The notes: generated by a model from the letters alone, not told the origin. Shown: positions 53,542 through 64,000, counted from the first letter of the stretch. The stretch: DNA of 64,000 bases from Alteromonas ponticola (GCF_012911815.1 NZ_JAATNW010000006.1:310001-374000); one strand, 5' to 3'. Program-made: numbers and translations.

Positions 53542-54689
53542 GCATCGCGGGGCAACCCTTTTTCAATTGCCCTGGTCAATCTGAGCGTTTTGCGTAAAGC
53601 CACACTTCTCTGTGATTGTAATGCCTTATTTTTCAATTGCTGCGAAAGCGCCCATTCGATATGCGGTTTAACCAGCGTTGAAGCGTTCTTCAGTCTGGTT
53701 AACAGAATGGCTTCAATTTTTTCATCATAGCCAGCATTTCCCATCGCCACGGCAATGTTGCGTAACCATTTCTGGTAGCCGATACGCCGGATCGCAGAGC
53801 CTTCGGTATGCGACAAGAATTCTTCCTCACCCCAACTGAATAAGTCGATCAAACTACGCCCGTGCAGTGCTTCGCGAGGATAAAAGTCTGCTTCTTCGGT
53901 TAATGTAGCATATCGATTCCAGGGACAAATCAACTGACAGTCATCGCACCCATAAATTCTGTTTCCCATCAATGGACGCAACGCTTCTGGAATAATCCCG
54001 TCATATTCAATGGTCAGATAAGAAATGCATTTTCTGGCGTCTACCTTGTAAGGGGCCACTATGGCATTAGTAGGACAGATAGTAAGACAAGCCGTGCAGG
54101 AACCACAACCTTCTTCCACCGGCGAATCGGTCGGCAACGGCAAATTGATAAATAACTCGCCGAGGAAGAACCATGAGCCAGCCGAGCGGTTTAGCGTGAG
54201 TGAGTGTTTACCAGTCCAGCCAATTCCAGCCTTTTCAGCGATGGCATGCTCCAGCACGGGCGCAGAGTCGACAAAGGGGCGACTTTCCAAATCGCTGCAC
54301 GCCGCCCGTATTTTATCCGCCAATTGCTTTAAGCGCTTACGAATGACTTTGTGATAATCACGGCCTAATGCATAACGACTGACATAACCTTTCTTGTCAT
54401 CGTTTAAATTGGTCGCAAACGAAGCGTCGGGTGGAAGATAATCCATGCGTACACTGATTACCCGCAACGTGCCGGGAACCAGCTCTGCGGGGCGCGAGCG
54501 CTTCATACCGTGGCTTTCCATATAAGCCATGTCACCGTGATAACCGTTATCCAGCCACTGCTGCAAGGCAGATTCATGTTTTGATAAGTCGATATCGCTT
54601 ATCCCAACTTGCTGAAATCCTAGCTTACGACCCCAAGCCTTGATATCGTTTGTTAATTGAACTAAATCTACCGAATAAATAGTGGACAT
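53538..54689 (-). CDS. queG: Epoxyqueuosine reductase
   Basis: A 383-residue cobalamin-dependent iron-sulfur enzyme that performs the last step of queuosine synthesis in tRNA. The two [4Fe-4S] clusters are marked by CGSCTACLTICPTNAI and CDDCQLICPWN, with DARKCISYLTIE between them. The C-terminal part has HEAT-like helices (RNIAVAMGNAGYDEKIEAIL). Start codon directly adjoins the divergent nnr frame, as in E. coli. Confidence 0.96.
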   Translation of the reverse strand: MSTIYSVDLVQLTNDIKAWGRKLGFQQVGISDIDLSKHESALQQWLDNGYHGDMAYMESHGMKRSRPAELVPGTLRVISVRMDYLPPDASFATNLNDDKKGYVSRYALGRDYHKVIRKRLKQLADKIRAACSDLESRPFVDSAPVLEHAIAEKAGIGWTGKHSLTLNRSAGSWFFLGELFINLPLPTDSPVEEGCGSCTACLTICPTNAIVAPYKVDARKCISYLTIEYDGIIPEALRPLMGNRIYGCDDCQLICPWNRYATLTEEADFYPREALHGRSLIDLFSWGEEEFLSHTEGSAIRRIGYQKWLRNIAVAMGNAGYDEKIEAILLTRLKNASTLVKPHIEWALSQQLKNKALQSQRSVALRKTLRLTRAIEKGLPRDA

Positions 54690-54695
54690 GTGCTC

Positions 54696-56195
54696 ATGCT
54701 AGATAATCAAATCGCGACCAGTTTACCATATAAACTCTACCGGGCCGACCAGGTAAGAGACAACGAACGAACCGCCGCCGAAAACAGTGGCTGTGACATG
54801 TTTGCGTTAATGCAACGCGCGGGCGCTTCGGTGTTTCGTCAAAGCGAACTGCTGGTGCCCGAGGCTGACGTGATTCTGGTATTAGTTGGGCAAGGTAATA
54901 ATGCTGGTGATGGATATATAGCCGCCACCCATCTTAAAAATGCTGGTCGACAGGTGACGGTATGTGCAGTGGAGCCAGAACGTGAACTCGATGGTGATGC
55001 TGGGCGTGCGCAGGCGTATTGGCTCAGCACCGGCGGTAAGATTGAATCCTTTTCTAAGGACTATTTACAACGCGCAAATCTGGTCATAGACGCGCTATTG
55101 GGCACTGGAATTAACAGTGCAATCAGAAAAGAATTCGCCCTCATTATTGATGATTTGAATGCGGCAGATGTTCCTGTGATCAGTATTGATGTTCCTTCCG
55201 GCTTAGATGCCAATACGGGCCAATCTCTTGGTCGCTGTGTGCAGGCAGATGTTACTTTGACACTGGTGGGAATTAAGCTTGGGCTAACTACCGGTGCAGG
55301 TAAACAGTCGTGTGGGAAGCTGGTGTTTGATGATCTGGGTATCGGTAATGCGTTCAAATCACTTGCCCGGGCGTCTGCGTCAGCACTGACCATTGAACAG
55401 TTCGATAGCATGAAACCGCGTGACATTCATAGCCATAAAGGCTCATACGGGCGACTTTTGTGTGTGGGAGGCAATAGAGGAACTGCAGGTGCCATTCGCC
55501 TGAGCAGTGAAGCGGCCTTACGAAGTGGCGCGGGCATGGTGAGAACTTACGTGCATAGCAGCTCAGTCATTCAGGTGAGTGCGGGTAGACCCGAATTAAT
55601 GGTAACCGACGAAGAGTTGGAACAAGCATTAGATTGGGCAACCTGCGTGGTTATCGGACCGGGTTTAGGTCAGGATGACTGGGCCGAAGACACCTTTCAG
55701 ATGACGCTACGGCATTGCCAGCAACACGGTAAACCGTTGGTCATCGATGCTGACGCACTAAACTTACTCAGTAAACAAGCCACCGCCTATACCATTAATG
55801 ACTGCATTTTAACCCCCCATGCGGGAGAGGCGGCCCGATTACTTGGGGTCACGGTGGACGATGTGGAAGCAGAGCGCTTCAATTACGCCCGACAATGTGC
55901 ACAGCGTTATCATGCTCTATGTGTGTTAAAAGGCGCCGGGACCATAATTGATAATGAGTCAACGGCGTGGGTGTGCTCCCACGGGAATCCCGGCTTAGCC
56001 ACTGCAGGCAGTGGTGATGTGTTAAGTGGCATCTTGGGTGCATTGCTGGCGCAGGGTATGTCGACAGAACTTGCGTGTAAGTACGGGGTCACGCTGCATG
56101 CGAAGGCAGGAGATAATGTTGCTGAATCACATGGACAACGTGGTATGATTGCAAGCGACCTGTTTGATGCAGTGCGTACCTTGTTAAATCAGTAA
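54696..56195 (+). CDS. nnr: Bifunctional NAD(P)H-hydrate epimerase/dehydratase
   Basis: A 499-residue two-domain repair enzyme. The N-terminal YjeF epimerase domain (about 10-215) has GQGNNAGDGYIAATHL and SIDVPSGLDANTG. The C-terminal ADP-dependent dehydratase (about 225-495) has GRLLCVGGNRGTAGAIRLSS and GNPGLATAGSGDVLSGILGA. It recycles hydrated NADH and NADPH. ATG 54696 with GTGGA upstream is preferred to GTG 54690. Only a few bases separate it from divergent queG, so its promoter must lie within the queG coding region. Confidence 0.95.
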   Translation: MLDNQIATSLPYKLYRADQVRDNERTAAENSGCDMFALMQRAGASVFRQSELLVPEADVILVLVGQGNNAGDGYIAATHLKNAGRQVTVCAVEPERELDGDAGRAQAYWLSTGGKIESFSKDYLQRANLVIDALLGTGINSAIRKEFALIIDDLNAADVPVISIDVPSGLDANTGQSLGRCVQADVTLTLVGIKLGLTTGAGKQSCGKLVFDDLGIGNAFKSLARASASALTIEQFDSMKPRDIHSHKGSYGRLLCVGGNRGTAGAIRLSSEAALRSGAGMVRTYVHSSSVIQVSAGRPELMVTDEELEQALDWATCVVIGPGLGQDDWAEDTFQMTLRHCQQHGKPLVIDADALNLLSKQATAYTINDCILTPHAGEAARLLGVTVDDVEAERFNYARQCAQRYHALCVLKGAGTIIDNESTAWVCSHGNPGLATAGSGDVLSGILGALLAQGMSTELACKYGVTLHAKAGDNVAESHGQRGMIASDLFDAVRTLLNQ

Positions 56196-56214
56196 AATAT
56201 AATTAACCGCAAAT

Positions 56215-56700
56215 ATGGCCAAATACACTCTTTCGATTACTGTTGTCAGCGAAGCAGAAACTCAGCATTTGGCATCCAGGTTAGCATCTGCGTGGGAAAC
56301 GCAAGGTTACCCTGGCTGTGTAATTTATCTCAATGGTGATTTAGGTGCTGGAAAAACCACGTTTAGCCGCTTTCTTATTCAGCATTCAGGCCATCAGGGT
56401 AATGTGAAAAGCCCTACCTACACGCTGGTTGAACCTTATGAGCTGGGTGATAAATCAATCTATCATTTTGACCTCTATCGCCTGGCTGATCCGGAAGAAC
56501 TGGAATTCATGGGGATACGCGATTATTTTAGTGCGCGTTCTTTGTGTATTGTGGAATGGCCGCAGAAAGGGAGCGGGTGCTTGGCATCTGCTGATATTAT
56601 CATTAATATAACGGTGGAAGGGGAGCAGCGTAGCTTTTCAATGACTGCTTCCAGTGACGTTGGGGAGTCGATGCTTTCCCAGTTAAACGACGGCACGTAG
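56215..56700 (+). CDS. tsaE: tRNA threonylcarbamoyladenosine synthesis ATPase TsaE
   Basis: A 161-residue P-loop protein (GDLGAGKTTFSRFLIQ) with VKSPTYTLVEPY and YHFDLYRLADPEELEFMG, all hallmarks of TsaE. It works with TsaB and TsaD to make t6A37 in tRNAs. Second gene of the nnr run. Confidence 0.96.
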   Translation: MAKYTLSITVVSEAETQHLASRLASAWETQGYPGCVIYLNGDLGAGKTTFSRFLIQHSGHQGNVKSPTYTLVEPYELGDKSIYHFDLYRLADPEELEFMGIRDYFSARSLCIVEWPQKGSGCLASADIIINITVEGEQRSFSMTASSDVGESMLSQLNDGT

Positions 56701-56715
56701 AGGCCGGACTGCTAT

Positions 56716-56753
56716 TGAAAGTAGTAAATAACAAGTAGTAAGTAAAAAGTAAT
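56716..56753 (+). repeat. Short AT-rich tandem-like repeats before amiB
   Basis: Repeats of AGTAGTAA/AGTAAAAA type fill the gap between tsaE and amiB. There is no hairpin; it may reflect slippage or act as a spacer. Confidence 0.4.
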
Positions 56754-56774
56754 CGGTTAAGTTAAGGGCGAAGT

Positions 56775-58094
56775 ATGTGGCGCGGCTTCTTGTTTTGTTT
56801 AATTTTGTGGGTAATCTCGCCCACCGTAAGCGCTGCCCAGAATACCATTCAGGCGGTTCGCGTTTCTCAGGAAGCGGGTCAGACACGCTTGGTATTTGAC
56901 TTAAAAAATGCCCCTGAATTCACTTACTTTAGTTTAACCAATCCTAATCGACTGGTTATCGATTTAGCCAGTACCAGTGACGCAGCCAATCTCGCCAGTC
57001 AGGACGAATTAGGTTCGCTGGTCAGGCGAATTCGTTATTCAACACCTAAAAATAACCAGTCTGCACGATTGGTAATTGATCTGGCCAGAAAAGCTGAACC
57101 TACGATTTTTCCAATCACTCCTTCCGGTGGGTTCGGGCATCGTCTGGTTGTCGATTTGGCCGACAGCAATGCAGCCCCAGCCAGTGTATTAATTGATAGT
57201 ACTAACAATCAGCGTGACAAAGATATTTTGATTGCCATTGATGCGGGCCATGGGGGCAATGATCCAGGTTCCGTAGGGCCGGCTGGCACCTTTGAAAAAA
57301 ATATAACGCTAAGTATTGCAAAAAAACTGGAGTCAATTGTTAATGCTGAACCGGGTATGCGCGCCATCCAGATCCGTACAGGCGATTACTATATTTATCC
57401 TACGAAACGGCCAGAAATTGCCCGTAAGAGTAAAGCAGATTTGCTAGTTTCAATTCATGCCGATGCCTTCACCACTCCTCAACCCAGAGGCGGCTCGGTT
57501 TGGGTTTTGTCAATGGGCAGAGCCGATACTGAACTGGGGCGCTGGATGGAAAAGACCGAGCGCCATTCCGAACTGCTTGGCGGTGCGGCAGAAGTAATTA
57601 CTGATAAAACATCGGAACGGTATTTGGCAGAGACAATTCTGGGTTTATCCATGGATCATTCTATGGCGTCAAGTTATGACTTAAGTGAGAAAGTTATCGC
57701 AGAAATGAGGCAGGTTACGCGAATGCACAAGCGTCGTCCACAATCAGCCAGCCTCGCCGTGCTGACCTCGCCCGATATCCCTTCAATTCTGGTTGAGGTA
57801 GGTTTTATTTCAAACCCCCAGGAAGAGAAGAATCTCAATTGGGCGGATTATCGCCACCGGCTAGCTCAATCTATGTTTGATGCCATAAAAGCTTATTTCA
57901 GTGAAGTGCCACCCGATGGCACTTTGTGGGCGTCATGGAAGGAAAAAAACCGGACGCATACGGTGCGCAGTGGTGAATCGCTTTCATTACTGGCACAACG
58001 TTATAATGTGAAAGTGGCCAGTATCAAAGAAGCGAATAATTTGAGCACAGATGTGGTCATAATTGGTCAGCGACTTACCATTCCCAGTACCTAA
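56775..58094 (+). CDS. amiB: N-acetylmuramoyl-L-alanine amidase AmiB
   Basis: A 439-residue periplasmic cell-wall amidase. After the signal peptide (to VSAA) comes an AMIN domain (about 25-125), then Amidase_3 (about 150-375) with [14 protein letters not shown], the second zinc His in [10 protein letters not shown] and Glu in [16 protein letters not shown]-terminal LysM follows ([20 protein letters not shown]). It cuts septal peptidoglycan during division, controlled by EnvC-type activators through the helix containing [12 protein letters not shown]. Position before mutL is conserved. Confidence 0.95.
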   Translation: MWRGFLFCLILWVISPTVSAAQNTIQAVRVSQEAGQTRLVFDLKNAPEFTYFSLTNPNRLVIDLASTSDAANLASQDELGSLVRRIRYSTPKNNQSARLVIDLARKAEPTIFPITPSGGFGHRLVVDLADSNAAPASVLIDSTNNQRDKDILIAIDAGHGGNDPGSVGPAGTFEKNITLSIAKKLESIVNAEPGMRAIQIRTGDYYIYPTKRPEIARKSKADLLVSIHADAFTTPQPRGGSVWVLSMGRADTELGRWMEKTERHSELLGGAAEVITDKTSERYLAETILGLSMDHSMASSYDLSEKVIAEMRQVTRMHKRRPQSASLAVLTSPDIPSILVEVGFISNPQEEKNLNWADYRHRLAQSMFDAIKAYFSEVPPDGTLWASWKEKNRTHTVRSGESLSLLAQRYNVKVASIKEANNLSTDVVIIGQRLTIPST

Positions 58095-58117
58095 CACTTC
58101 AACATTCGGAAAACGCG

Positions 58118-59851
58118 TTGCCCATTAAATTACTTCCTCCACAGCTTGCTAATCAGATCGCCGCTGGTGAAGTCGTCGAGCGACCAGCATCAGTAGTCAA
58201 AGAGCTGGTCGAAAACAGTATCGATGCTGGGTCTACTCAGATTGAAATAGACATAGAAAAAGGTGGCCATAAGCGAATTAAAATTCGTGATAACGGTCAG
58301 GGCATCGCCCGTGACGAATTGGAGCTGGCGTTAAGTCGCCATGCGACCAGTAAAATTGCGACCCTGGATGACCTTGAGCAAATTTTATCGCTGGGTTTTC
58401 GCGGCGAGGCGCTCGCCAGTATCAGTTCGGTTAGTCGCTTAACGTTGACGTCTAAGCCAGCACACCAGGATCAGGCATGGCAAGCCCATTGCCACGGCCG
58501 AGATATGGCGGTTAAATTGAATCCGGTAGCCCACCCCGACGGCACCACCATCGACGCCGCTGATTTGTTTTACAATACGCCTGCCCGACGCAAATTTTTA
58601 CGTACAGAAAAAACTGAATTTCAGCATATCGATGACATGGTCAAACGGATTGCGTTAAGTCATCACACGGTGGGTTTTGTTCTTCGCCATAATGGTAAGG
58701 CCGTACGTAAATTCGTGGCCCGTAGTGAGCATAACAAGAGTAAACGTATAGCGGATGTGGTGGGGCAAAAATTTCTCAACAACAGTACTTATCTGAAAAC
58801 CGACTATGATGGGGTAAAAATTGAAGCCTGGCTGGGTAGTTTAAGTGAAATACGCAGCAGTAACGATTGCCAGTTTTCGTTTGTAAACGGACGTGGAATG
58901 CGCGACAAACTGATATTGCACGCCCTGCGACAGGCTTATGAAATGACGTGGGGAATTGCGGAGCAACCTGCATTTGTAGTGTTCCTGGCGGTACCAGCCC
59001 GAGACGTAGACGTAAACGTACATCCGGCCAAGCATGAGGTTCGGTTTCAACAAGCACGTCTTGTTCATGATTTTATTGTACAGGTAGTCAGTCAGGCATT
59101 GGGTGAAGACTCTCCGGACAAGGCAAGTAAGGGGGGCTATCAACATCAACCTGCTCACGATTACATTCAGCCGCTGGCTTATGCGGTAAATGAACACGCC
59201 ACTTCGCATACTGAGGCTAGGTCAGATTATCCAACATCTACTGGTGGAAGCGTGCCAAGGCAATCGTCACCCTCCTCCTCACGCCCGTCGGTAAACTACA
59301 ATTCTGCATTTACTGCGCTGATGACGCCATCTTACGACCCACAATTCAATGATAAATCGACATTAGACGTTATTAAATTATCCAGCGACTACCGTTTGTA
59401 TGTTGTGAATGATTCGGCCTATCTACTGGCCAGCAAACAAGTAGTGGCAACATCGATCACCGCGCAAATTCGCTCAGCATCTCTCGGACAACCCCTGTTA
59501 ATGCCTGTGGCAGTAGAATTACAGTCTGAAGCTCAGCATCAGGTTGAGTTGCTGCGCAGCATGCATTTTAAGATTGACCAGGTGGCAGGCAAAGTCAGGT
59601 TGCAACAGGTGCCCGCTGGCTGCAGACACTTACCGTGGGTAGTGCTATTCCCCAAATTACTGACACACACGGCAGATAATGCTGAAACATTGCTCAAAGA
59701 AACATTGGGTGGTTACGATGAATGGGATGAACACGTGATTCAGCACGGTTGGCACTGGTTTGACGCACAGTCTGTGGAGCGACAAGAGCAACTCGTGCGG
59801 GAAAATGCACCCGCCATATCGACGTCCACGTTGATTAGTCACTGGAATTAG
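58118..59851 (+). CDS. mutL: DNA mismatch repair protein MutL
   Basis: A 577-residue GHKL ATPase starting at [23 protein letters not shown], with ENSIDAG, DNGQGI and [10 protein letters not shown] in the N-terminal domain (1-330). A Ser/Pro-rich linker (about 335-400) leads to a short C-terminal dimerisation domain. It has no DQHAxxER endonuclease motif, as expected where Dam/MutH-type repair is used. It couples MutS to MutH and UvrD. Confidence 0.96.
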   Translation: MPIKLLPPQLANQIAAGEVVERPASVVKELVENSIDAGSTQIEIDIEKGGHKRIKIRDNGQGIARDELELALSRHATSKIATLDDLEQILSLGFRGEALASISSVSRLTLTSKPAHQDQAWQAHCHGRDMAVKLNPVAHPDGTTIDAADLFYNTPARRKFLRTEKTEFQHIDDMVKRIALSHHTVGFVLRHNGKAVRKFVARSEHNKSKRIADVVGQKFLNNSTYLKTDYDGVKIEAWLGSLSEIRSSNDCQFSFVNGRGMRDKLILHALRQAYEMTWGIAEQPAFVVFLAVPARDVDVNVHPAKHEVRFQQARLVHDFIVQVVSQALGEDSPDKASKGGYQHQPAHDYIQPLAYAVNEHATSHTEARSDYPTSTGGSVPRQSSPSSSRPSVNYNSAFTALMTPSYDPQFNDKSTLDVIKLSSDYRLYVVNDSAYLLASKQVVATSITAQIRSASLGQPLLMPVAVELQSEAQHQVELLRSMHFKIDQVAGKVRLQQVPAGCRHLPWVVLFPKLLTHTADNAETLLKETLGGYDEWDEHVIQHGWHWFDAQSVERQEQLVRENAPAISTSTLISHWN

Positions 59852-59854
59852 GCC

Positions 59855-60787
59855 ATGAGTTCTTATCAACAACCCTTGCCCGTCGTGGCTATCATGGGAC
59901 CAACCGCATCAGGAAAAACCGACCTGGCGTTAGCGCTGGCGGCACAATTTCCCAGTGAAATTATCAGCGTCGATTCAGCTTTAGTGTTTAAGGGAATGGA
60001 TATAGGCACGGCGAAACCGTCACTGGCTGAACGCCAGCAATGCCCCCATCATCTGATTGACATTCTTGACCCAAGTGAAAGCTATTCGGTTAGCCAGTTT
60101 TGCTTTGATACCAATCAGTTAATTGAGCAAATTCATCAGCGTGGCAACATTCCTATTCTGGTGGGCGGCACAATGATGTATTTTAATGCCTTGATAAATG
60201 GAATTTCGCCCTTACCTAAGTCCGACGAAGTGATTCGACAGACGATTTGTGAAGAAGCAAATCAGGCTGGGTGGAGCGCAATACATGCGCAGTTACAGCA
60301 GGTTGACCCGGTCAGCGCTGAACGCATTCATCCAAACGATCCACAACGTGTAACACGTGCGCTTGAGGTTTATCGTAGTTCAGGGAAAACACTGACTTAC
60401 TGGCAACAGCAAGAAGTCTCTAAAACGCCCTTTGAGATAGCGCAATTCGCCATTGCACCGCAGGATAGAGCAGTACTGCACAAGCGCATTGAAAAACGTT
60501 TCAGGCAAATGCTTGAAGCGGGGTTTATCGATGAAGTGAGAAAACTCTTTCAACGTGGTGATCTTCATATTGATTTACCCGCTATACGATCAGTAGGTTA
60601 TAGACAAGTTTGGCAGTATCTTGAGCAAACGCTCAGCTACGATGAGATGCAGGAAAGGGGCATTATTGCCACCCGGCAATTGGCAAAGCGACAGCTTACC
60701 TGGTTGCGAGGATGGAATTCTCTTGACTGGCTGGACACATTTGCGAACAATAATGTGGCTAAAATTTTGGCAAAAATCGATCGATAA
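59855..60787 (+). CDS. miaA: tRNA dimethylallyltransferase
   Basis: A 310-residue enzyme that adds a dimethylallyl group to A37 of tRNAs reading UNN codons. Walker A GPTASGKTDLALALA, then SVDSALVFKGMDIGTAKP, GGTMMYFNALINGIS, HPNDPQRVTRALEVYRSSGK and RQLAKRQLTWLR. It starts 3 bp after mutL. Confidence 0.97.
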   Translation: MSSYQQPLPVVAIMGPTASGKTDLALALAAQFPSEIISVDSALVFKGMDIGTAKPSLAERQQCPHHLIDILDPSESYSVSQFCFDTNQLIEQIHQRGNIPILVGGTMMYFNALINGISPLPKSDEVIRQTICEEANQAGWSAIHAQLQQVDPVSAERIHPNDPQRVTRALEVYRSSGKTLTYWQQQEVSKTPFEIAQFAIAPQDRAVLHKRIEKRFRQMLEAGFIDEVRKLFQRGDLHIDLPAIRSVGYRQVWQYLEQTLSYDEMQERGIIATRQLAKRQLTWLRGWNSLDWLDTFANNNVAKILAKIDR

Positions 60788-60857
60788 GCTGTAGGTTGTG
60801 ATATAACTAGTAAGACGCGGTGAAAACATTAGTTTTCATTGGGATAATAAAAACTAA

Positions 60858-61115
<258 letters not shown>

Positions 61116-61132
61116 TTTAGAAGGAATCACGC

Positions 61133-62422
61133 TTGTTTGACCGTTATCAAGCCGGTGAACAGGCTGTACTTGTTCATGTCCATTTTTCTGATGAGAATTC
61201 GAAAGAAGATTTAGCCGAACTTGAGCTTTTAGTAGCGTCCGCTGGAGTAGAAGCGGTAGATGTGCTGACAACATCGCGCCAGGCTCCCCACGCTAAGTAT
61301 TTTGTAGGTTCGGGCAAAGCTGAAGAAATTGCTTCAGCAGTGAAAGCGCATGATGCCAACGTCGTCATTTTCAATCATGCACTTTCCCCATCTCAGGAAA
61401 GAAACCTTGAAGCTATCTGCCAATGCCGGGTGCTTGATCGCACCGGGCTTATTCTGGATATTTTTGCCCAGCGTGCCCGTACCCATGAAGGTAAATTGCA
61501 AGTTGAGTTAGCGCAGTTACGCCATATTTCTACCCGCCTTATCCGCGGCTGGACGCACTTAGAGCGCCAGAAAGGGGGGATTGGCTTGCGGGGTCCAGGG
61601 GAAACGCAGCTGGAAACAGACAGGCGTTTACTACGTGGCCGAATTAAGGCCATTTTACGCCGCCTTGAAAAAGTGCAAAAGCAGCGCGAACAGGGTCGAC
61701 GTTCACGCAAACGTGCTGAAATTCCAACGGTATCCCTGGTTGGCTATACCAACGCAGGTAAATCAACTTTGTTCAACCAAATCACCAATGCGCACGTATA
61801 TGCTGCAGACCAATTGTTTGCAACCCTGGATCCAACGTTGCGCAAAATTGAACTGGACGAAGTTGGCACGACAATTTTGGCTGACACGGTTGGATTTATT
61901 CGCCACCTCCCCCATGATCTGGTAGCAGCCTTTAAAGCGACACTGCAAGAGACTCAGGAAGCTGACTTGCTAATGCATGTGGTGGATGTCAGTGAGGCGA
62001 ATCACCGCGAAACCATGGATGAGGTTAATGCAGTACTGGAAGAGATAGATGCAGATGAAATTCAACAACTGATCGTCTGTAATAAGATTGATAATATGGA
62101 TGGCGTAAAAGCTCGTATAGATCGAGACGATGAGAACGCCCCCATTCGTGTTTGGATGTCGGCAAAAACTGGTGAGGGCGTTGAGCTTCTGCATCAAGCC
62201 CTATCCGAATGCCTTGGGCGCAGTATGGTAAATTATACGCTGCGAATTCCACCTGCGCACAGCCAGTTGCGCGGTGTATTGTACGAATTAAATTGCATTG
62301 ATAGTGAAGTGTATGATTCAGCGGGTGATTGGATTGTGGATGTCCGCATGCCATCGGTTGACTGGAACAGGCTGGAAAAACGACTGGATAAAGGAATCTC
62401 TTCTTTTGTCGTACAGCATTAA
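61133..62422 (+). CDS. hflX: GTPase HflX
   Basis: A 429-residue GTPase starting at TTG with AAGGA upstream. The N-terminal HflX domain ends with the glycine-rich GPGETQLETDRRLLRGRI. The G domain has GYTNAGKSTLFN (G1), DTVGFIRHLP (G3) and NKIDNMDG (G4). HflX splits stalled ribosomes after heat stress. Starts 17 bp after hfq. Confidence 0.96.
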   Translation: MFDRYQAGEQAVLVHVHFSDENSKEDLAELELLVASAGVEAVDVLTTSRQAPHAKYFVGSGKAEEIASAVKAHDANVVIFNHALSPSQERNLEAICQCRVLDRTGLILDIFAQRARTHEGKLQVELAQLRHISTRLIRGWTHLERQKGGIGLRGPGETQLETDRRLLRGRIKAILRRLEKVQKQREQGRRSRKRAEIPTVSLVGYTNAGKSTLFNQITNAHVYAADQLFATLDPTLRKIELDEVGTTILADTVGFIRHLPHDLVAAFKATLQETQEADLLMHVVDVSEANHRETMDEVNAVLEEIDADEIQQLIVCNKIDNMDGVKARIDRDDENAPIRVWMSAKTGEGVELLHQALSECLGRSMVNYTLRIPPAHSQLRGVLYELNCIDSEVYDSAGDWIVDVRMPSVDWNRLEKRLDKGISSFVVQH

Positions 62423-62485
62423 GCGCTAAACTCCTCAATGCTCTTAGACACGAATTTTAATTAAAACCACTTACGGAGTAATAGC

Positions 62486-63634
62486 ATGGCTTGGAATGAG
62501 CCGGGTGGCAAAAACAACGACCCGTGGAAAAATCGCGGTGGCCGGGATCAGGGCCCACCGGATTTGGATGATGTGTTCAAAAATTTGTTTGGTAAATTCG
62601 GTAAATCCGGCGGCGGTAAAGGCGGTTCGGGTTCGAATATGGGCAAATTTGGTATAGGCCTGATCGTGGGCTTATTGGTAGTAATCTGGTTTGTGAGTGG
62701 CTTCTACACTATTCGTGAAGCCGAGCGTGGCGTTGTCCTTCGCTTTGGCCAGTATTATAAACAGGTTGAACCCGGCTTGCGCTGGAAACCCACGTTCATC
62801 GATCGCGTTATTCCGGTAGATGTGCAATCTATTCGTGATCAAGCTTCTTCAGGTTCAATGCTGACGGAAGATGAAAACGTGGTGCGGGTGCAAATGGAAA
62901 TGCAATATCGCGTAGTTGATCCCTATCGTTGGACGTTCGCAGTTACCAGTCCGGAAATGAGTTTAAGTCAGGCGTTGGATAGTGCTATCCGTTATGTTGT
63001 CGGTCACTCATCGATGGATGATGTGTTAACCGACGGACGTGAAGTGACGCGTCAGCGTGTATGGGAAGAGTTGCAGTCAATTCTTGAACCCTACAATCTC
63101 GGGGTAGCGATTCTGGATATGAACTTCAAAGATGCCAGACCACCAGAGGAAGTCAAAGACGCCTTTGATGACGCCATCTCTGCGCAGGAAGATGAACAAC
63201 GTTTCATTCGTGAAGCCGAAGCCTATGCTCGCGAAATTGAACCGCGCGCACGTGGTCAGGTTAATCGTATGAACGAAGAAGCCCAGGCTTACAAAGAACG
63301 GGTTATCCTTGAAGCGCAGGGTGAAGTAGCGCGTTTTGCGGAACTGCTGCCTCAGTACGAGAAGGCACCTGAAGTGACCCGAGATCGTATCTATCTTGAA
63401 ACGATGGAAGACGTTTATAGCCGTACCAGTAAGATTCTGATCGATAATGAGAAAGGCAGTAGCATGATGTATTTGCCGCTGGACAAAATTATGGAGCGTC
63501 AATCAAACGCTTCTCCCCAACGCTCACGTAATTCGCTTCAAGGGTTGCAGAACCAAGGCAATGTGGAGCGCGATCAATCCTCTCAGAGTGAATCGGGCTT
63601 AAGAGAAAGTCGATTCAGGAACGGAAGGGAGTAA
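62486..63634 (+). CDS. hflK: HflK subunit of the FtsH modulator complex
   Basis: A 382-residue stomatin/prohibitin (SPFH) protein. A Gly/Lys/Asp-rich cytoplasmic tail (MAWNEPGGKNNDPWKNRGGR) is followed by a membrane segment (about 53-72) and a periplasmic SPFH domain with RGVVLRFGQYYKQVEPGLRW and a long coiled coil (about 235-300). With HflC it forms a cage around FtsH and tempers membrane proteolysis. Confidence 0.96.
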   Translation: MAWNEPGGKNNDPWKNRGGRDQGPPDLDDVFKNLFGKFGKSGGGKGGSGSNMGKFGIGLIVGLLVVIWFVSGFYTIREAERGVVLRFGQYYKQVEPGLRWKPTFIDRVIPVDVQSIRDQASSGSMLTEDENVVRVQMEMQYRVVDPYRWTFAVTSPEMSLSQALDSAIRYVVGHSSMDDVLTDGREVTRQRVWEELQSILEPYNLGVAILDMNFKDARPPEEVKDAFDDAISAQEDEQRFIREAEAYAREIEPRARGQVNRMNEEAQAYKERVILEAQGEVARFAELLPQYEKAPEVTRDRIYLETMEDVYSRTSKILIDNEKGSSMMYLPLDKIMERQSNASPQRSRNSLQGLQNQGNVERDQSSQSESGLRESRFRNGRE

Positions 63635-63640
63635 ACCGCC

Positions 63641-64000
63641 ATGAAAAATTTAATACTTGTCGTTATCATCATTCTTGGTGTGTTGGCTTCGGGTTCACTG
63701 TTTGTGGTCAAAGAAGGTGAGCGTGCCATAGTTATACAATTTGGTAAGGTTGACCGTGATGACGAAACAGGTGAAACCAAGGTGTTCGAACCAGGGCTTC
63801 ACTTTAAAATCCCATTAATTGATACCGTGAAGCATTTGGATGCCCGTATTCAAACTTTGGATGATGCACCTGATCGCTTTGTGACTTCAGAGAAAAAAGA
63901 TCTGATTGTCGATTCGTATGTGAAGTGGAAAATTAAAGATTTTGCACGTTACTACCTGTCGACAGGCGGCAATAAGTTACAGGCTGAAGCGCTATTAAAA
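63641..64000 (+). CDS. hflC: HflC subunit of the FtsH modulator complex (3' end outside window)
   Basis: The first 120 residues are visible: a membrane segment (MKNLILVVIIILGVLASGSL) followed by the start of the SPFH domain (EGERAIVIQFGKV, FEPGLHFKIPLIDTV, LDARIQTLDDAPDRFVTSEK). It starts 6 bp after hflK. The reading frame is intact up to the window edge. Confidence 0.96.
   Translation, partial: MKNLILVVIIILGVLASGSLFVVKEGERAIVIQFGKVDRDDETGETKVFEPGLHFKIPLIDTVKHLDARIQTLDDAPDRFVTSEKKDLIVDSYVKWKIKDFARYYLSTGGNKLQAEALLK

Overview
The window looks like chromosome of a marine gammaproteobacterium of the order Alteromonadales (Alteromonadaceae-like). Evidence is the conserved block queG / nnr-tsaE-amiB-mutL-miaA-hfq-hflX-hflK-hflC, the rpsF-rpsR-rplI operon, rsd beside nudC and hemE, a LexA-boxed yebG, DUF3392, TonB-dependent uptake with LacI-type control, and a giant Bacteroides-style hybrid two-component regulator. 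This is inferred from gene content; no rRNA or tRNA gene was seen.

Layout. 1-8.6 kb: the end of a GPH sugar symporter with a LacI regulator, a soluble chemoreceptor-like protein with a CZB domain, yebG under a perfect LexA box, a small unknown gene, a 1332-aa hybrid histidine kinase/AraC regulator and a divergent SRAP/HMCES-type protein. 8.6-15 kb: a probable trehalose utilisation locus (TonB receptor, LacI regulator, MFS transporter, GH37 trehalase) tied together by three copies of one 14-bp operator. 15-20.4 kb: a CBM9/DUF5916 outer-membrane protein and acnA. 20.4-24.6 kb: an AT-rich accessory patch with a leucine-rich-repeat lipoprotein, then DUF3392 and a DMT permease. 24.6-30.2 kb: the ribosomal protein operon, a GAF-GGDEF protein, a MOSC protein, and an ECF sigma / membrane partner / DUF4097 operon.

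30.2-39.3 kb is the most unusual part: five tandem paralogous genes on the minus strand. Each encodes a signal peptide, a conserved N-terminal region, TPR-like helices, one transmembrane segment and a GGDEF-like cytoplasmic domain that has lost the GGDEF signature. They fall into two subfamilies arranged as B-A, B-A, A in transcription order, with near-identical duplicated blocks that make them mosaics: sensor halves are shared between some copies and output halves between others. This looks like a diversifying array of transmembrane receptors with pseudo-GGDEF outputs.

39.5-42.3 kb: an RsbQ-like alpha/beta hydrolase directly followed by a PAS-PAS hybrid histidine kinase, resembling the RsbQ-RsbP pair but with a kinase in place of the phosphatase. 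42.4-47.2 kb: dnaB, then a TraF_2-family outer-membrane protein with a large lipoprotein. 47.3-50.5 kb (minus strand): an OmpA/TSP3 porin-like protein, a zur-cheX-yjbQ operon and rsd. 50.7-64 kb: nudC, hemE, an anchored unknown protein, queG, and the nnr-to-hflC housekeeping run, with hflC cut by the window end.
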